Of a stretch of 64,000 nt of DNA, positions 35,797 to 45,813 are shown piece by piece. Under the pieces are notes generated by a model. It did not search any database, was not told the origin of the DNA, and was given only the letters and a program-made list of their open reading frames with translations. The position numbers and the translations under genes are program-made. Position 1 is the first letter of the stretch. Every line of letters starts with the position of its first letter. The stretch is from the NCBI GenBank assembly GCA_002840715.1, contig PHBW01000002.1, positions 146,630 to 210,629 on the forward strand, written 5' to 3'. The DNA is from Chloroflexi bacterium HGW-Chloroflexi-4. Its GTDB lineage: Bacteria; Chloroflexota; Anaerolineae; Anaerolineales; Anaerolineaceae.

Positions 35797-37125
35797 TTGT
35801 TCAAGATAGGTGACTTCTCTCGTATCGCTCATGTGTCAGTCAAAACATTGAGACATTACGCTCAAGAAGGATTGCTCGAACCCGTATGGATAGATCGCTA
35901 TAGTGGTTACCGCTATTACACACTCGATCAATTGACTCACCTCAATCAGATCCTGGCATTGAAGGATCTTGGGTTCACACTGGATCAGATCAAACACCTC
36001 TTGAAAAGCGGTGTTACGGCTGATGAATTGAAAGGAATGCTTCGACTAAAAAGAATGGAGTTAAGGAAGCATGTGATTGAAGAACAACAACGTCTGGCAA
36101 GAATTGAGAAGAGACTTGAACAGATTGAGACCGAAGGAATTAGCAGCGGAAATGTTGTCCTTTTAAAACCGATCCAATCTTCGTTAACTGCCTGGGCGCA
36201 TTCGCGTGCAGCCACAATCGAACAAGCGGATGATGCCAGAGAAGGTTTGCGTCAGTTGATCTTTAATTGGTGTACCGACCAGCACATCCGCATCACGGGA
36301 CAGTGGTTCAGTCTGTTGAAAGATGGCAGTTTCGACGACGAAAAAGTTGATCTGCATCTGGGCGTGCAGGTTGAATTGAACCCGACCGTAAAAGAGAAAC
36401 CTGCGGCAGGTCCGGTCCGACTAAGCAGATTGACAGAGATCCCCCTGGCAGCCTGTTTATTGGGCGGAACAGTTGGTCAAGTGCCTCAAACGGAACTATT
36501 GAAATGGATCGAATTAAATGGCTACGGCGCATGCGGTGAAACACGTCTTATATATCTCGGAGAAACCCCCGAGACACCTCTTAACAAAAGGGTGATTGAG
36601 ATTCAGGTTCCCGTCAGATGCGGAACCGAACGAGATGAGAGAAATATAGAAAACAAGGAGCAAAAAATGGAACCCGTAAAGTTTGAAACCCTGCCAGCCT
36701 TCAAAGTAATGGGCATGAAATATCGCGGCAAGAATGAGAATGGAGAAATCAGCGAGATGTGGGGAAAACTCAATCCCCGTTTTCCTGAGATTCCCGTGGT
36801 TGGGCAATCTGCATTCGGTGTTTGTATGATGGAGAGCAACGCACCTGATGGTGTGTTTGAATACATCGCCGGGTTCAAGGTCGCTGCAGATGCGATCCCG
36901 CCCGAAGGTATGGTTGTGGTGGACGTTCCAGAGAACAAGTATGCTGTTTTTGAACACGTAGGCGGTAAAGAAACGTTGATGAATACCTATCATTTGATTG
37001 CCACTGAGTGGTTCCCCCGTTCGGGCATGAAACCCATCGGTGGATTTGATATGGAAGTCTACGATGAAAACTTCAAAAACTTTGAACCCGATTCGGTCAT
37101 GTACATCTACGAGCCGATAAAATAA
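35797..37125 (+). CDS. MerR-family regulator with two GyrI-like effector domains
   Basis: The product is 442 or 443 residues from a TTG at 35797 preceded by AGGAGG five bases away; this start gives the usual FKIGDFSRIAHVSVKTLRHYAQEGLL opening of MerR regulators, while an upstream TTG at 35758 overlaps the promoter. A MerR winged helix (residues 1-70) and a coiled-coil dimerisation helix (75-110) are followed by a first GyrI/BmrR-like ligand domain (about 130-275) and a second one (about 290-442). A perfect ribosome site and ATG lie between them at 36655-36669. It probably senses a lipophilic or bulky compound and activates its own promoter. Confidence 0.9.
   Translation: MFKIGDFSRIAHVSVKTLRHYAQEGLLEPVWIDRYSGYRYYTLDQLTHLNQILALKDLGFTLDQIKHLLKSGVTADELKGMLRLKRMELRKHVIEEQQRLARIEKRLEQIETEGISSGNVVLLKPIQSSLTAWAHSRAATIEQADDAREGLRQLIFNWCTDQHIRITGQWFSLLKDGSFDDEKVDLHLGVQVELNPTVKEKPAAGPVRLSRLTEIPLAACLLGGTVGQVPQTELLKWIELNGYGACGETRLIYLGETPETPLNKRVIEIQVPVRCGTERDERNIENKEQKMEPVKFETLPAFKVMGMKYRGKNENGEISEMWGKLNPRFPEIPVVGQSAFGVCMMESNAPDGVFEYIAGFKVAADAIPPEGMVVVDVPENKYAVFEHVGGKETLMNTYHLIATEWFPRSGMKPIGGFDMEVYDENFKNFEPDSVMYIYEPIK
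36655..36669 (+). promoter_or_regulatory. Internal ribosome site and in-frame ATG inside the MerR gene
   Basis: AAGGAG (36655-36660) is followed after six A/C bases by ATG at 36667, in frame with the second GyrI-like domain. Initiation here would yield a free 152-residue effector-binding protein (36667-37125). Confidence 0.6.
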
Positions 37126-37177
37126 TGTACATCATCCTCATAAACCTTTATTAATTGTCACAGGTACCAATAAAACT

Positions 37178-37209
37178 AACACCCTCCTTTAGAATCAAAG
37201 GAGGGTGTT
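37178..37209. terminator. Hairpin between convergent MerR and surface-protein genes
   Basis: AACACCCTCCTTT pairs perfectly with AAAGGAGGGTGTT around six bases. It can serve both strands; U-runs are short on both sides. Confidence 0.7.
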
Positions 37210-37236
37210 GTTCGTTGCATTAATTCACTGTTGAAG

Positions 37237-39651
37237 TTATGGCAAGATCACATTTACCGGCAAGTTGCTGTTGATTATGGAATCATTACCAAGTTGCCCA
37301 TAAATATTCTCTCCCCAGCACTTGGCAACATTGCCAGATCCGATCAAGACACAAGTATGGTTGGCACCAACACCAATATCTTTAACATTGGTTATATTCT
37401 TGACAAGTGTTGCTGATGCAAAATCATCATTTGTTCCATTGCCAAGTTGACCAATTTTGTTGGTTCCCCAGCAAGAAACAGTTAGATCAGTGTTGATTGC
37501 ACAGTTGTGAGCCAAACCAGCGCCTACTTCCAAAGCAGGTAGCGTTTCTTTTACCGGGGCTGAAATCAAGTTACTACCCCAGCATTTAACTGATCCGTCA
37601 GAAGTTACTGCACAACCTGTTGCTCCCCAGCGGTTGGCTGAAATGGAAAGGGAGTCTTCTAGTTGTTTTACTGCTGCAGCTTGGACTTTCGCCCATTGAT
37701 TCACGCTGCCGACGAAGTCACTCCCAAGAAGAAGTCCCTGTCCGCCCGATATCTGAGCAAGTGAAGTATCTAAGTCAGATTTGACTGGTTGGTTCTGATT
37801 TGAAGTAGTTCCATCATTGAGTTGGCCAAAGTTGTTCTTGCCCCAACACCAAACTTCCTGGTTGAGTAATTGTGCACAAGTGAATTCTTCACCGGCAGTG
37901 ATGTTAAGTACTTTTCCGGGCAGATCATCAACCTTGACGGGAACACTGCTGTTGACAGTGGAACCATTGCCTAATTGCCCCGAGCTGTTCTCACCCCAGC
38001 ACCAAATTTCATTATTAATCAAGAGGGCACAGGTGTGTTTACTACCGGCGGTCAGGTTTAGAACACCATCAAGATCTTTTACATAAACCGGTTTGTGTTG
38101 GTCTTTGAAAGTCCCATCACCTACCTGCCCTGAGGCATTGAGGCCCCAGCAGATGACCTGGCTGTTATTGTAAGTCATGCAAGAGTGCCCAAGCCCGGAT
38201 ACTATCAGGGTTCCACCAGTCACTGGAATGAGTTGACCACCAGTTACAGGGATAACCAATGCAGGAGGAGGTGGTGGCGGAGGAGGCAGCGTTGCCGTAC
38301 TGGTTGGCGTGCTTGTAGATGTGGCAATTTCAGTCGGTGTGCTTGTAGGTGTGGCTGTTTCAGTCGGTGTACTTGTAGGTGTGGCTGTTTCAGTTGGAGT
38401 ATTGGTCGGTGTAGCCGTTTCTGTCGGTGTATTTGTCGGCGTATTTGTTGGTGTATTTGTCGCCGTATTTGTTGGTGTATTTGTCGGTGTGTTGGTCGGC
38501 GTATTAGTCGGTGTGTTGGTCGGCGTATTTGTCGGCGTGTTTGTCGGTATATTGGTCGCCACGATGGTTGGTATTGGTGTGTTTGTCGGGCATGCTCCTA
38601 AATGATCATCTTCATGACCGGCTGAAGGAGAACCATCGATATTGAAGTGACCACCCACCCCATTGGCATTTGAAAAGATGGCTGACAAAGGAAGTTCAAG
38701 TTCCTGGAATTTATCAGATCCTTGTCGACCATCATAATGACAGATGATCATTGTATCTTTACTATCCTGGCAACTGCCTAATACGTAAATGTAACCTTTT
38801 TGTTCACATTCGATTTGAACACTGGCGTCTTCGTTGACAGTGTTAAGAAGTGTGAGAGCATCTGGTAAAAATCCAATATTAGCACTGGAAAGGTTGACCT
38901 GATTTGCAAATACATTTGTAGTTGTTCCAAAAGGATTCAAAAGGGTGAAAGATTTTACGTAAGCATACCCTGTGGTTACTGAAGCAGGAGTACTACTTGC
39001 CAACAACGTGATGGCGCTGAATCCAACAAATGAAAGGTTGTTTCCGCCAATAGTGACATCCTCGTTGTAATAACCAGAATAAGTATTGTAATTGGTAGAG
39101 TCTGTGGCTGCTACGGCTGATCCACCCACATAAATGGTCGCATTTGAGGGTGCGTTATTCACTGCAGATTGGAACGGGTTAGAAACTTGATTACAAATCG
39201 TTACTCCAACCGGGCACGAATCGCCAGTTTTTACATATCCCACCCATTGAGTGCCGTCCCAATATAATGGGTCACTGCTGGAGAGAGCGTCTTCAGCTTG
39301 CTGACTTGCCAGTGGCATCGGGTTTCCGTTACCATCCAAGAGGACAAGATCTTCAGCCACAAGGGTTTCAACTGCATTCAAAATGTTTTCATTTGAAAGA
39401 AGGGGTTCTGGTTCTGAAGTTTCGAAAGGTGTTTCTGTAGAAAACTCAGTATCAGTCTCTTGTAACGGAGATTCAGTTTCTGAAGTTTCAGCTTCTGGTG
39501 ATGGTTGAGCGGTAATTTCTTCCACCACAGCAACGATATCTGTAGGTGCAGGCGTTTCATCTTGAGCTTGTACCAAACCCAAGTTGCCAGATCCTAGCAG
39601 AAATACCAATATAACTAATATTTGGAAAAAACGTGTGTATTTATTTTTCAT
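37237..39651 (-). CDS. Secreted surface protein: Thr/Pro stalk and RCC1-type propeller (paralogue A)
   Basis: The product is 804 residues from the ATG at 39651, behind GGGAG. A signal peptide to about residue 30 is followed by an acidic Thr/Pro linker, a conserved N-terminal module ([13 protein letters not shown] near 105) with beta-helix-like sequence, a low-complexity stalk of NTPT units (about 360-455), a poly-Pro run, two IPVTGG motifs, and a seven-blade RCC1-type propeller (about 485-800). Six blades carry a C-x(n)-CWG-x-N-x-x-GQ-x-x-x-GT/S pattern with paired Cys; blade four is degenerate. RCC1 repeats bind proteins in eukaryotes; here an adhesin or binding role is inferred. Unlike the two paralogues it lacks the leader RNA element. 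Confidence 0.9.
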   Translation of the reverse strand: MKNKYTRFFQILVILVFLLGSGNLGLVQAQDETPAPTDIVAVVEEITAQPSPEAETSETESPLQETDTEFSTETPFETSEPEPLLSNENILNAVETLVAEDLVLLDGNGNPMPLASQQAEDALSSSDPLYWDGTQWVGYVKTGDSCPVGVTICNQVSNPFQSAVNNAPSNATIYVGGSAVAATDSTNYNTYSGYYNEDVTIGGNNLSFVGFSAITLLASSTPASVTTGYAYVKSFTLLNPFGTTTNVFANQVNLSSANIGFLPDALTLLNTVNEDASVQIECEQKGYIYVLGSCQDSKDTMIICHYDGRQGSDKFQELELPLSAIFSNANGVGGHFNIDGSPSAGHEDDHLGACPTNTPIPTIVATNIPTNTPTNTPTNTPTNTPTNTPTNTPTNTATNTPTNTPTNTPTETATPTNTPTETATPTSTPTETATPTSTPTEIATSTSTPTSTATLPPPPPPPPALVIPVTGGQLIPVTGGTLIVSGLGHSCMTYNNSQVICWGLNASGQVGDGTFKDQHKPVYVKDLDGVLNLTAGSKHTCALLINNEIWCWGENSSGQLGNGSTVNSSVPVKVDDLPGKVLNITAGEEFTCAQLLNQEVWCWGKNNFGQLNDGTTSNQNQPVKSDLDTSLAQISGGQGLLLGSDFVGSVNQWAKVQAAAVKQLEDSLSISANRWGATGCAVTSDGSVKCWGSNLISAPVKETLPALEVGAGLAHNCAINTDLTVSCWGTNKIGQLGNGTNDDFASATLVKNITNVKDIGVGANHTCVLIGSGNVAKCWGENIYGQLGNDSIINSNLPVNVILP

Positions 39652-39976
39652 TCTAACTCCCATCGATAACAAATAATTTTTTACAAAAAAGACTACTTAT
39701 AAAAAAGGTAAATTACACTTAAAACATTGTCTTCAATCACCTTATTTTGAACAACCAAACTAATTTATTTATATTATTTTTACCTTATTTATCCAATTAC
39801 TATAATATTACCACGTCAAAAAAAAAAGTCAATACATTTTCTGATATGTATTACCTTTTTAATTTATGCTTTAGATTTTGTTTACATTTATTGAAATGAC
39901 CATTTTCCCTTCATATTAGTCAAAAAAGCCCTCCTCTCTGTTGAAAGAAGGGCAGAAATACTGAACTGTGTTGTAC
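39652..39976. other. Intergenic region upstream of paralogue A
   Basis: AT-rich, with no gene and no copy of the leader RNA element. A TTGACG box and TAATATTATA-rich stretch on the minus strand (about 39795-39820) resemble the promoter of paralogue C. The terminator of paralogue B occupies its right end. Confidence 0.5.
39922..39953 (-). terminator. Terminator of paralogue B
   Basis: On the minus strand GCCCT(T) pairs with AGGGC around a purine/pyrimidine-rich inner helix and TTTTTT follows. Confidence 0.75.
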
Positions 39977-42424
39977 TTATTGAATCTCGGGCATGATCAC
40001 GTAAACAGGTGAATTACTGCTATTTGTGGTGTCATTACCCAATTGGCCGAAAGTGTTTTCTCCCCAGCAGGTGGCGACATTACTGGTACCGTTCAGAGTG
40101 CATGTGTGTTTTGCACCGACCGCCAGAGCATGAGCACTCATCAGGTTCTTGACCAGCGTGGCTGAAAGAGAATCAACATTGGTTCCATTGCCAAGTTGTC
40201 CGGTTTGATTGGTTCCCCAGCAAGATACAGTCTCGTCTGTATTGATGGCACAGTTATGGGCTAAACCAGCACCCACTTCCATGGCAGGTAATGCATCTTT
40301 TACTGGTGCAGAGACCAGGTTACTGTCCCAGCATTTTACTGAACCATCTGAAGCAACTGCACATCCTGAGTCACCCCATCGGTTGGCCGATATTGAAAGT
40401 GAACCACCCAACTGTTGAACTGCTGCTGCCTGGACCTTCGTCCATTTATTCACGCTGCCAAAGAAATCACTTCCTAGGAGCAGACCTTGTCCGCCGGATA
40501 TTTGAGCGAGCATTGTGTTTAGTTTCGATTTCACCGGTTTTGTCTGGTTGATGGTGGTGCCATCGTTAAGTTGACCCACTTCATTATTACCCCAACACCA
40601 GACATCCTGGTTCATCAATTGTGCGCAAGTAAATTCTTCACCTGCAGTGATGGCAAGTACTTTTTCTGGCAACCCATCAACTTTTACGGGGATATTGCTG
40701 TTCATTGTGGATCCATCACCTAATTGGCCTGAGTTGTTTTCGCCCCAGCACCAGATTTCACCATCAATCGTGAGTGCACAGGTATGTTTGCTGCCGGCAG
40801 TCAGATTCAAAACACCTTGCAGATCTTTTACATAGGCCGGTTTATGTTGATCCAAGTAGGTGCCGTCGCCAACCTGACCAGAGGTATTCAGTCCCCAACA
40901 GATGACTTTGCCGTCATTGTAAGTCATGCAGGAGTGTCCAAGACCAGAAACGATCAGGGTTCCGCCAGTCACGGGGATAAGCTTCCCACCGGTAATGGGG
41001 ATTACCAGAGCGGAAGGTGTTCCACCTGTCACAGGAATAATGGGCGTCGTAACCACATCCGTGGTTGCGGTTGGCGTCGGGGTCGAGGTAACAGTAGAAG
41101 TGCTGGTAGGAGTGGCGGTATCAGTTGGTGTATTGGTCGGAACCGCGGTTTCAGTTGGTGTATTGGTCGGAACTGCGGTTTCAGTCGGTGTGTTGGTAGG
41201 AACTGAAGTTTCAGTTGGTGTATTGGTCGGCACAGCTGTTTCAGTTGGTGTATTAGTTGGAACTGCGGTTTCAGTCGGTGTATTGGTAGGAACTGTAGTT
41301 TCAGTTGGTATATTGGTCGGGATGGGTGTTGGAGTATTAACTGGTGTTGGAGTTACACACTCGCCACTGGCAGTTCTCGTCGCACCACTTACAGAACACG
41401 GAGGGACGGTTGGTGCTGCACATGGACCAGCATGTTCGCCAATATGATTAGGATCACCTATGTGATCATCATGGCCATTGACACCACTTCGATTTATATT
41501 AATTGTCTGGCACTTAATTTGGTCTTTTTCACTCCCTTTACCAGGTTCACAATGACACCAATCGATTTTCTTGTCAACACACCACCCATTAACAAAATCT
41601 TGTTGGGAAGTGCAATTATCTGCAGTCATTCCGAAGTTGATCGGTCCTGCATTAAGAAGATCGACAGCGTCTTCTATATAATTATTGGTTGCCAAAAATA
41701 TCTGATTAGCATATACACCTGCTGATGATCCAAAACTAGCATTTAGGGTTATTGACTTGACGATAGCATAGCCCTGTGTTGTGATATTAACAGTGTTCGC
41801 CGGGGTAAAGCTAAAGGCATTAAAACCCACAAAAGAAAGTCCGCTGGTATTGACTACAACATCTTCATTATAGAAGAGATCGGAGTTAGGGTTTCCTCCA
41901 ATGACAGCCGCAGCACCGCCGACATAAATGGTAGAATTTGCAGGTGCTGCACTAACAGCAGCTTGAAAGGGAGTTGCTGATACATTGCAAATTACACCAG
42001 ATGGACAACCGGAGACCGAAGTTGCATATCCAACCCAGTTGCTGCCATTCCAGAAAAATGGATCGCTGGAGGTTATTGCGTTCTCTGCTTGCTGACTAGC
42101 CAACGGTAAAGGGTCACCATTTTCATCAGCTACAATAATATTCGCTTCATCCAAAACATCAACAAAATCCTGAAGACTGGAATCAGAAGATGTCTCTTCT
42201 TCGACTGTCTCTGTAGTATATGGAACGGGAGTAACCTGAACAACCTCCTCCACTGGGGTTTCCGTTTCCGAGACTGACTCAGTTGAAATGACTTCAACTA
42301 CTGCCACGGAATCCGGTGAAGAAGGGGGCTCATCCTGTGCTGAAACAGCTTTCAGATTAATCGAACCCAAAAGAAGCACCAAAATGACAAACAGCTGAAA
42401 AAATTGATGAGATTTTATTTTCAT
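39977..42424 (-). CDS. Secreted surface protein: Thr/Pro stalk and RCC1-type propeller (paralogue B)
   Basis: The product is 815 residues from the ATG at 42424 behind GGGAG. It has the same order as paralogue A: signal peptide, acidic Thr/Val/Pro linker, N-terminal module ([13 protein letters not shown], then [10 protein letters not shown] and STIYVGG), a distinct Cys-rich insert ([23 protein letters not shown]), a stalk of [10 protein letters not shown] units, IPVTGG, IPITGG and IPVTGG motifs, and a seven-blade RCC1-type propeller. In blade five CWG reads CWD. The propeller is very close in sequence to paralogues A and C, so the trio arose by tandem duplication, while the N-terminal inserts differ. 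It is preceded by the leader RNA element. Confidence 0.9.
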   Translation of the reverse strand: MKIKSHQFFQLFVILVLLLGSINLKAVSAQDEPPSSPDSVAVVEVISTESVSETETPVEEVVQVTPVPYTTETVEEETSSDSSLQDFVDVLDEANIIVADENGDPLPLASQQAENAITSSDPFFWNGSNWVGYATSVSGCPSGVICNVSATPFQAAVSAAPANSTIYVGGAAAVIGGNPNSDLFYNEDVVVNTSGLSFVGFNAFSFTPANTVNITTQGYAIVKSITLNASFGSSAGVYANQIFLATNNYIEDAVDLLNAGPINFGMTADNCTSQQDFVNGWCVDKKIDWCHCEPGKGSEKDQIKCQTININRSGVNGHDDHIGDPNHIGEHAGPCAAPTVPPCSVSGATRTASGECVTPTPVNTPTPIPTNIPTETTVPTNTPTETAVPTNTPTETAVPTNTPTETSVPTNTPTETAVPTNTPTETAVPTNTPTDTATPTSTSTVTSTPTPTATTDVVTTPIIPVTGGTPSALVIPITGGKLIPVTGGTLIVSGLGHSCMTYNDGKVICWGLNTSGQVGDGTYLDQHKPAYVKDLQGVLNLTAGSKHTCALTIDGEIWCWGENNSGQLGDGSTMNSNIPVKVDGLPEKVLAITAGEEFTCAQLMNQDVWCWGNNEVGQLNDGTTINQTKPVKSKLNTMLAQISGGQGLLLGSDFFGSVNKWTKVQAAAVQQLGGSLSISANRWGDSGCAVASDGSVKCWDSNLVSAPVKDALPAMEVGAGLAHNCAINTDETVSCWGTNQTGQLGNGTNVDSLSATLVKNLMSAHALAVGAKHTCTLNGTSNVATCWGENTFGQLGNDTTNSSNSPVYVIMPEIQ

Positions 42425-42467
42425 TCTTACTCCCATTTCAAACAAGTAAAATAATTTCCTATTAATT

Positions 42468-42560
42468 AAAAATAACCGACCGATACTTCGGCCGGTTTCG
42501 CAATTGGCTCCACTGATATCTGTTCACAACTTGTGAACCTGCGACCACACCGGATATCAG
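42468..42560 (-). ncRNA. Candidate attenuator/riboswitch leader RNA, copy 2
   Basis: Read on the minus strand: closing stem CTGATATC/GATATCAG, the sequence GGTCGC, an inner stem GTTCACA/TGTGAAC, then GGAGC-x-AATTGCGAAACC leading into a ten-bp terminator stem (AACCGGCCGA with TCGGTCGGTT) and TTTTT-type run. It ends 43 nt before the ATG of paralogue B. It aligns closely with the elements at 45569-45669 and 48559-48652. A TATAAT box at about 42711-42716 (minus strand) is a likely promoter. Confidence 0.72.
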
Positions 42561-42747
42561 CCTCTTCGCCGCCATATAACATTTATTATTTTATAACCAA
42601 TATATTACATAATATTAATCTTTTTAACAAGGATATTGGCGTAAAAAATAACTAATTTTTTACGCCAATAAAACTAACTTATTGCTAAAACTGTTTTTCT
42701 GGAAGGCTACAATTATACCCAATTTTTATCAATCAACTTCAATCAAT

Positions 42748-42781
42748 AAAAAACCCCCTCTCTGTAGAGAAGGGGTTTTTT
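42748..42781 (-). terminator. Terminator of paralogue C
   Basis: AAAAAACCCC pairs with GGGGTTTTTT with further inner CTCTCT/AGAGA pairing. The U-run follows on the minus strand. Confidence 0.88.
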
Positions 42782-42797
42782 GAAGTAATCAAATTTG

Positions 42798-45527
42798 TTA
42801 CTTGGCACCGGGTAAGATGACCATCACCGGAATATTGCTATTGGTGTTGGTGTTATTCCCCAGTTGTCCAAAGGTGTTTTCACCCCAACACCAGGCAATG
42901 CTGCTTGATCCGCTCAGTACACAGGTGTGGTGTGCTCCCACGCCCAGAACTCGAACGTTTTTGAGATTCTTTACCAGAGTGGCTGAAGAAGAATCGGTGT
43001 TGGTTCCATTACCCAACTCTCCATTTTTATTTGCACCCCAGCAAGAAACTGTTTCATCATTATTGATGTCGCAGTTGTGAGCCAGACCAGCGCCCACCTC
43101 GATGGCTTTCATCGATCCTGGAACAAGGAGTGAATTCAAATCGCTGCCCCAGCATTTTACTGATCCATCAGAGATCACAACACAACCTGTAGGACCCCAG
43201 CGGTTGGCTGATATTGAAAGTGCTCCGGCAACTTGTTTGACTTCAGCAGAGATAACCTTTATCCATTGATTGACACTGCCCAAGACATCACTTCCCAGAA
43301 GCAAATCCTGTCCACCTGAGATTTGGGCAAACAAAGTCGTCAGTTTGGTCTTGACAGGGCTGAGTTGATTCTTGGTCGTGCCATCGTTCAACTGACCAAG
43401 ATTGTTCTTGCCCCAGCACCATACTTCCTGATTCATCAGTTGAACACAGGTAAATTCTTCACCAGCTGTCATGGTCAAAACTTTTGCAGGCAACCCGGTC
43501 ACCTTTACGGGCAAGGAACTGTTGATTGTCTTTCCGTTACCCAATTGGCCTGAGCTGTTTTCTCCCCAGCACCAGATATCGCCATCAATTGTGAGTGCGC
43601 AGGTATGTTTGCTGCCAGCAACCAGGTTTTGAACGCCAGTCAGATCTTCTACATATACAGGCACTTTTTTATCGATTGTGGTTCCATCACCAAGTTGACC
43701 AGAGGCATTCAGACCCCAGCAGATAACATATCCGTTGTTATAGGTCATGCAGGAGTGTCCGATTCCTGAAACAATCAGGGTTCCACCTGTAACGGGGATG
43801 AGCTGTCCACCGGTCACCGGAATAGGTAACGGAGGAGGTGGTGGTGGGGGTGGTGGAAGCGTAGGCGTACTGGTAGGTGTTGGCGTTGCTGTTTCAGTTG
43901 GTGTACTGGTTGGTGTAGCTGTTTCAGTAGGGGTACTGGTAGGAGTTTCAGTTTCAGTCGGTGTATTGGTAGGTGTAGCCGTATCGGTCGGCGTATTGGT
44001 AGGTGTAGCCGTATCGGTCGGTGTGTTGGTCGGAGTGGCCGTATCCGTCGGTGTATTGGTTGGAGTGGCCGTGTCAGTCGGTGTATTGGTAGGTGTAGCC
44101 GTATCCGTCGGCGTATTGGTCGGCGTGGCTGTGTCGGTCGGCGTATTGGTTGGAGTGGCCGTATCCGTCGGCGTATTGGTTGGAGTGGCAGTATCCGTCG
44201 GCGTATTGGTTGGAGTGGCTGTGTCGGTCGGCGTATTGGTAGGAGTGGCCGTATCGGTCGGCGTGTTGGTAGGTGTAGGTGTATCGGTCGGCGTGTTGGT
44301 TGGTGTATTTGTAGGCGTATTGGTAGGCGTGTTCGTCGGAGTACTGGTTGGAGTTAGAGTTACAAATGGATCTAATTCAATTTTGTAAGGTCCCCAATGT
44401 GGCGAATTAATTTGCATATCCCAAAGAAAGTCTTCGCCATCAAGTAATTGGCACCCCGCGGGCAGGACCGTTCCTACATCTACGCCATTACCTTTAGCAT
44501 TGAATTGATAATAATGGCCTTCATGTAGAACTACTGGTCCTGTTGGGCATCCCCAGTAATTATTGGTGGCATCAATCCATTGTATATTGTTGCTATCCTC
44601 AGTAATGTTATTAACTAGACCATAATTTGTGTTCCCATAAATCATGTTGTAGTTAATGTTGTTGCCAGGGCTGCCACCATCTTTGATAACCTGAATTCCA
44701 GTTCCGTTTTGAGTGATGGTATTGTAGGTAATATCGATGGTGTTATTGCCAACAACCACAGGAACTAAAATTCCTGTCTCAAACCCTTGAATAATGAAAC
44801 CAGAAATGGTTACACCTTCAGCATTTACAGTAATTCCAATTCCACTTCCCGGAAGACCAGAACCTTGAATAATCGGTGCATTGATCGCCGCACCAACCAC
44901 ACCACTTGGTACTCCCATAAGCGTGAAATTACCCACATTAATGGTAATGTTACCCGCATAGGCGACCGCACTAGGTTCAACGGTAATGACATTTTCACCT
45001 ATAGCCGGCGCGGGAAGCGCAGGATCACCATATTTATTGATCGCGTCTTGAATAGGATTTGCAGATACGACACAAATTGAAGTGGCGGTATCTGGCGGAC
45101 AGACGTATCCAGTTTGCCAGAAACTATAGGTCACACCATTTCTCACAAAGTAAGGATCACCACTCGTTATTGCTTCTTCAGCATCCTGGCTGCCCAAAGC
45201 AAGTGGATCTCCGTTGGCGTCAGCCAGTTGAATTCCCTGGTCAGATAAAACTTCAACGATCTCTGTCAGGTCTTCATCCGGTTGCACGACCTCAGTAGCC
45301 ACGGGTAATTCAGTAGGAGCTGGCGGAACCACTTCAGTAGCCGGCACATCAGTAGAAGGAGCCTCTGTTTCTGAAATTGACTCAGTGGTGATCACCTCAA
45401 CTATGGCAACTGGCTCTGTCGGCACTGGTGTTTCATCCTGAGCCTTTACGACCCCCAGATTCGCTGACCCAAAAAGAAAGACCAATATGAAAAGTATTTG
45501 GAATATGCGGAATGATTTTGTTTTCAT
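42798..45527 (-). CDS. Secreted surface protein: beta-helix, Thr/Pro stalk and RCC1-type propeller (paralogue C)
   Basis: The product is 909 residues from the ATG at 45527 behind GGGAG. After the signal peptide and acidic linker comes the shared N-terminal module ([13 protein letters not shown] near 110), then a parallel beta-helix region (about 180-345) with NosD/PbH1-type turns such as [19 protein letters not shown] and the motif NNYWG. A stalk of ten-residue [10 protein letters not shown] units spans about 395-540, followed by poly-Pro, two IPVTGG motifs, and the seven-blade RCC1-type propeller with blade four degenerate. It is the longest of the trio. The leader RNA element precedes it. 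Confidence 0.92.
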   Translation of the reverse strand: MKTKSFRIFQILFILVFLFGSANLGVVKAQDETPVPTEPVAIVEVITTESISETEAPSTDVPATEVVPPAPTELPVATEVVQPDEDLTEIVEVLSDQGIQLADANGDPLALGSQDAEEAITSGDPYFVRNGVTYSFWQTGYVCPPDTATSICVVSANPIQDAINKYGDPALPAPAIGENVITVEPSAVAYAGNITINVGNFTLMGVPSGVVGAAINAPIIQGSGLPGSGIGITVNAEGVTISGFIIQGFETGILVPVVVGNNTIDITYNTITQNGTGIQVIKDGGSPGNNINYNMIYGNTNYGLVNNITEDSNNIQWIDATNNYWGCPTGPVVLHEGHYYQFNAKGNGVDVGTVLPAGCQLLDGEDFLWDMQINSPHWGPYKIELDPFVTLTPTSTPTNTPTNTPTNTPTNTPTDTPTPTNTPTDTATPTNTPTDTATPTNTPTDTATPTNTPTDTATPTNTPTDTATPTNTPTDTATPTNTPTDTATPTNTPTDTATPTNTPTDTATPTNTPTDTATPTNTPTETETPTSTPTETATPTSTPTETATPTPTSTPTLPPPPPPPPPLPIPVTGGQLIPVTGGTLIVSGIGHSCMTYNNGYVICWGLNASGQLGDGTTIDKKVPVYVEDLTGVQNLVAGSKHTCALTIDGDIWCWGENSSGQLGNGKTINSSLPVKVTGLPAKVLTMTAGEEFTCVQLMNQEVWCWGKNNLGQLNDGTTKNQLSPVKTKLTTLFAQISGGQDLLLGSDVLGSVNQWIKVISAEVKQVAGALSISANRWGPTGCVVISDGSVKCWGSDLNSLLVPGSMKAIEVGAGLAHNCDINNDETVSCWGANKNGELGNGTNTDSSSATLVKNLKNVRVLGVGAHHTCVLSGSSSIAWCWGENTFGQLGNNTNTNSNIPVMVILPGAK
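43981..44280. repeat. Minisatellite of ten 30-bp units inside paralogue C
   Basis: Ten consecutive 30-base units code for the ten-residue stalk repeat. Units differ almost only at third codon positions, so the peptide has been kept while the DNA drifted. Related but shorter arrays lie in paralogue A (12-bp units, about 38420-38580) and paralogue B (30-bp units, about 41100-41320). Confidence 0.85.
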
Positions 45528-45568
45528 AGTTACTCCCATCTCCTACAAATAAGTTACAAATGATGCTT

Positions 45569-45669
45569 AAAAAAATAAACCGACCTATAATACGGCCGGT
45601 TTCGCAATTTGCTCCACTGATATTTGCTTATAAAACTCGCTATAAGCCTGCGACCAATAAAGATATCAG
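45569..45669 (-). ncRNA. Candidate attenuator/riboswitch leader RNA, copy 1
   Basis: On the minus strand the order is closing stem CTGATAT/ATATCAG, GGTCGC, inner stem GCTTATA/TATAAGC, GGAGC-A-AATTGCGAAACC, and a nine-bp terminator stem AAACCGGCC/GGTCGGTTT followed by TTTTTTT. It ends 41 nt before the ATG of paralogue C. The inner stem shares shape but not sequence with copies 2 and 3, which is the pattern expected of a conserved RNA fold. A promoter TTGACA-16-TAATAT lies further upstream (about 45720-45750, minus strand). Confidence 0.75.
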
Positions 45670-45813
45670 TTTCAACGCATCCAATAATAAACCATTAAAT
45701 TGTTATTTCTATGTAATAATTATATTACCACAGCAAAACTAATTGTCAATCACTCATGTTGTGAATTTTACGAAAATTTTATAATAATATTAAAATCATA
45801 ACTACATTAGTAA

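Noticed and set aside
43981..44280. CRISPR-like array of regular 30-bp units
   Set aside because: Units are contiguous with no unique spacers, lie inside a gene and vary only synonymously. It is a coding minisatellite.
43747..44388. Long plus-strand frame with repeated [10 protein letters not shown] units (and similar frames at 38309-38605 and 40926-41447)
   Set aside because: These are the complementary-strand readings of the Thr/Pro stalk repeats. They have no ribosome site and simply mirror the repeats of the minus-strand genes.
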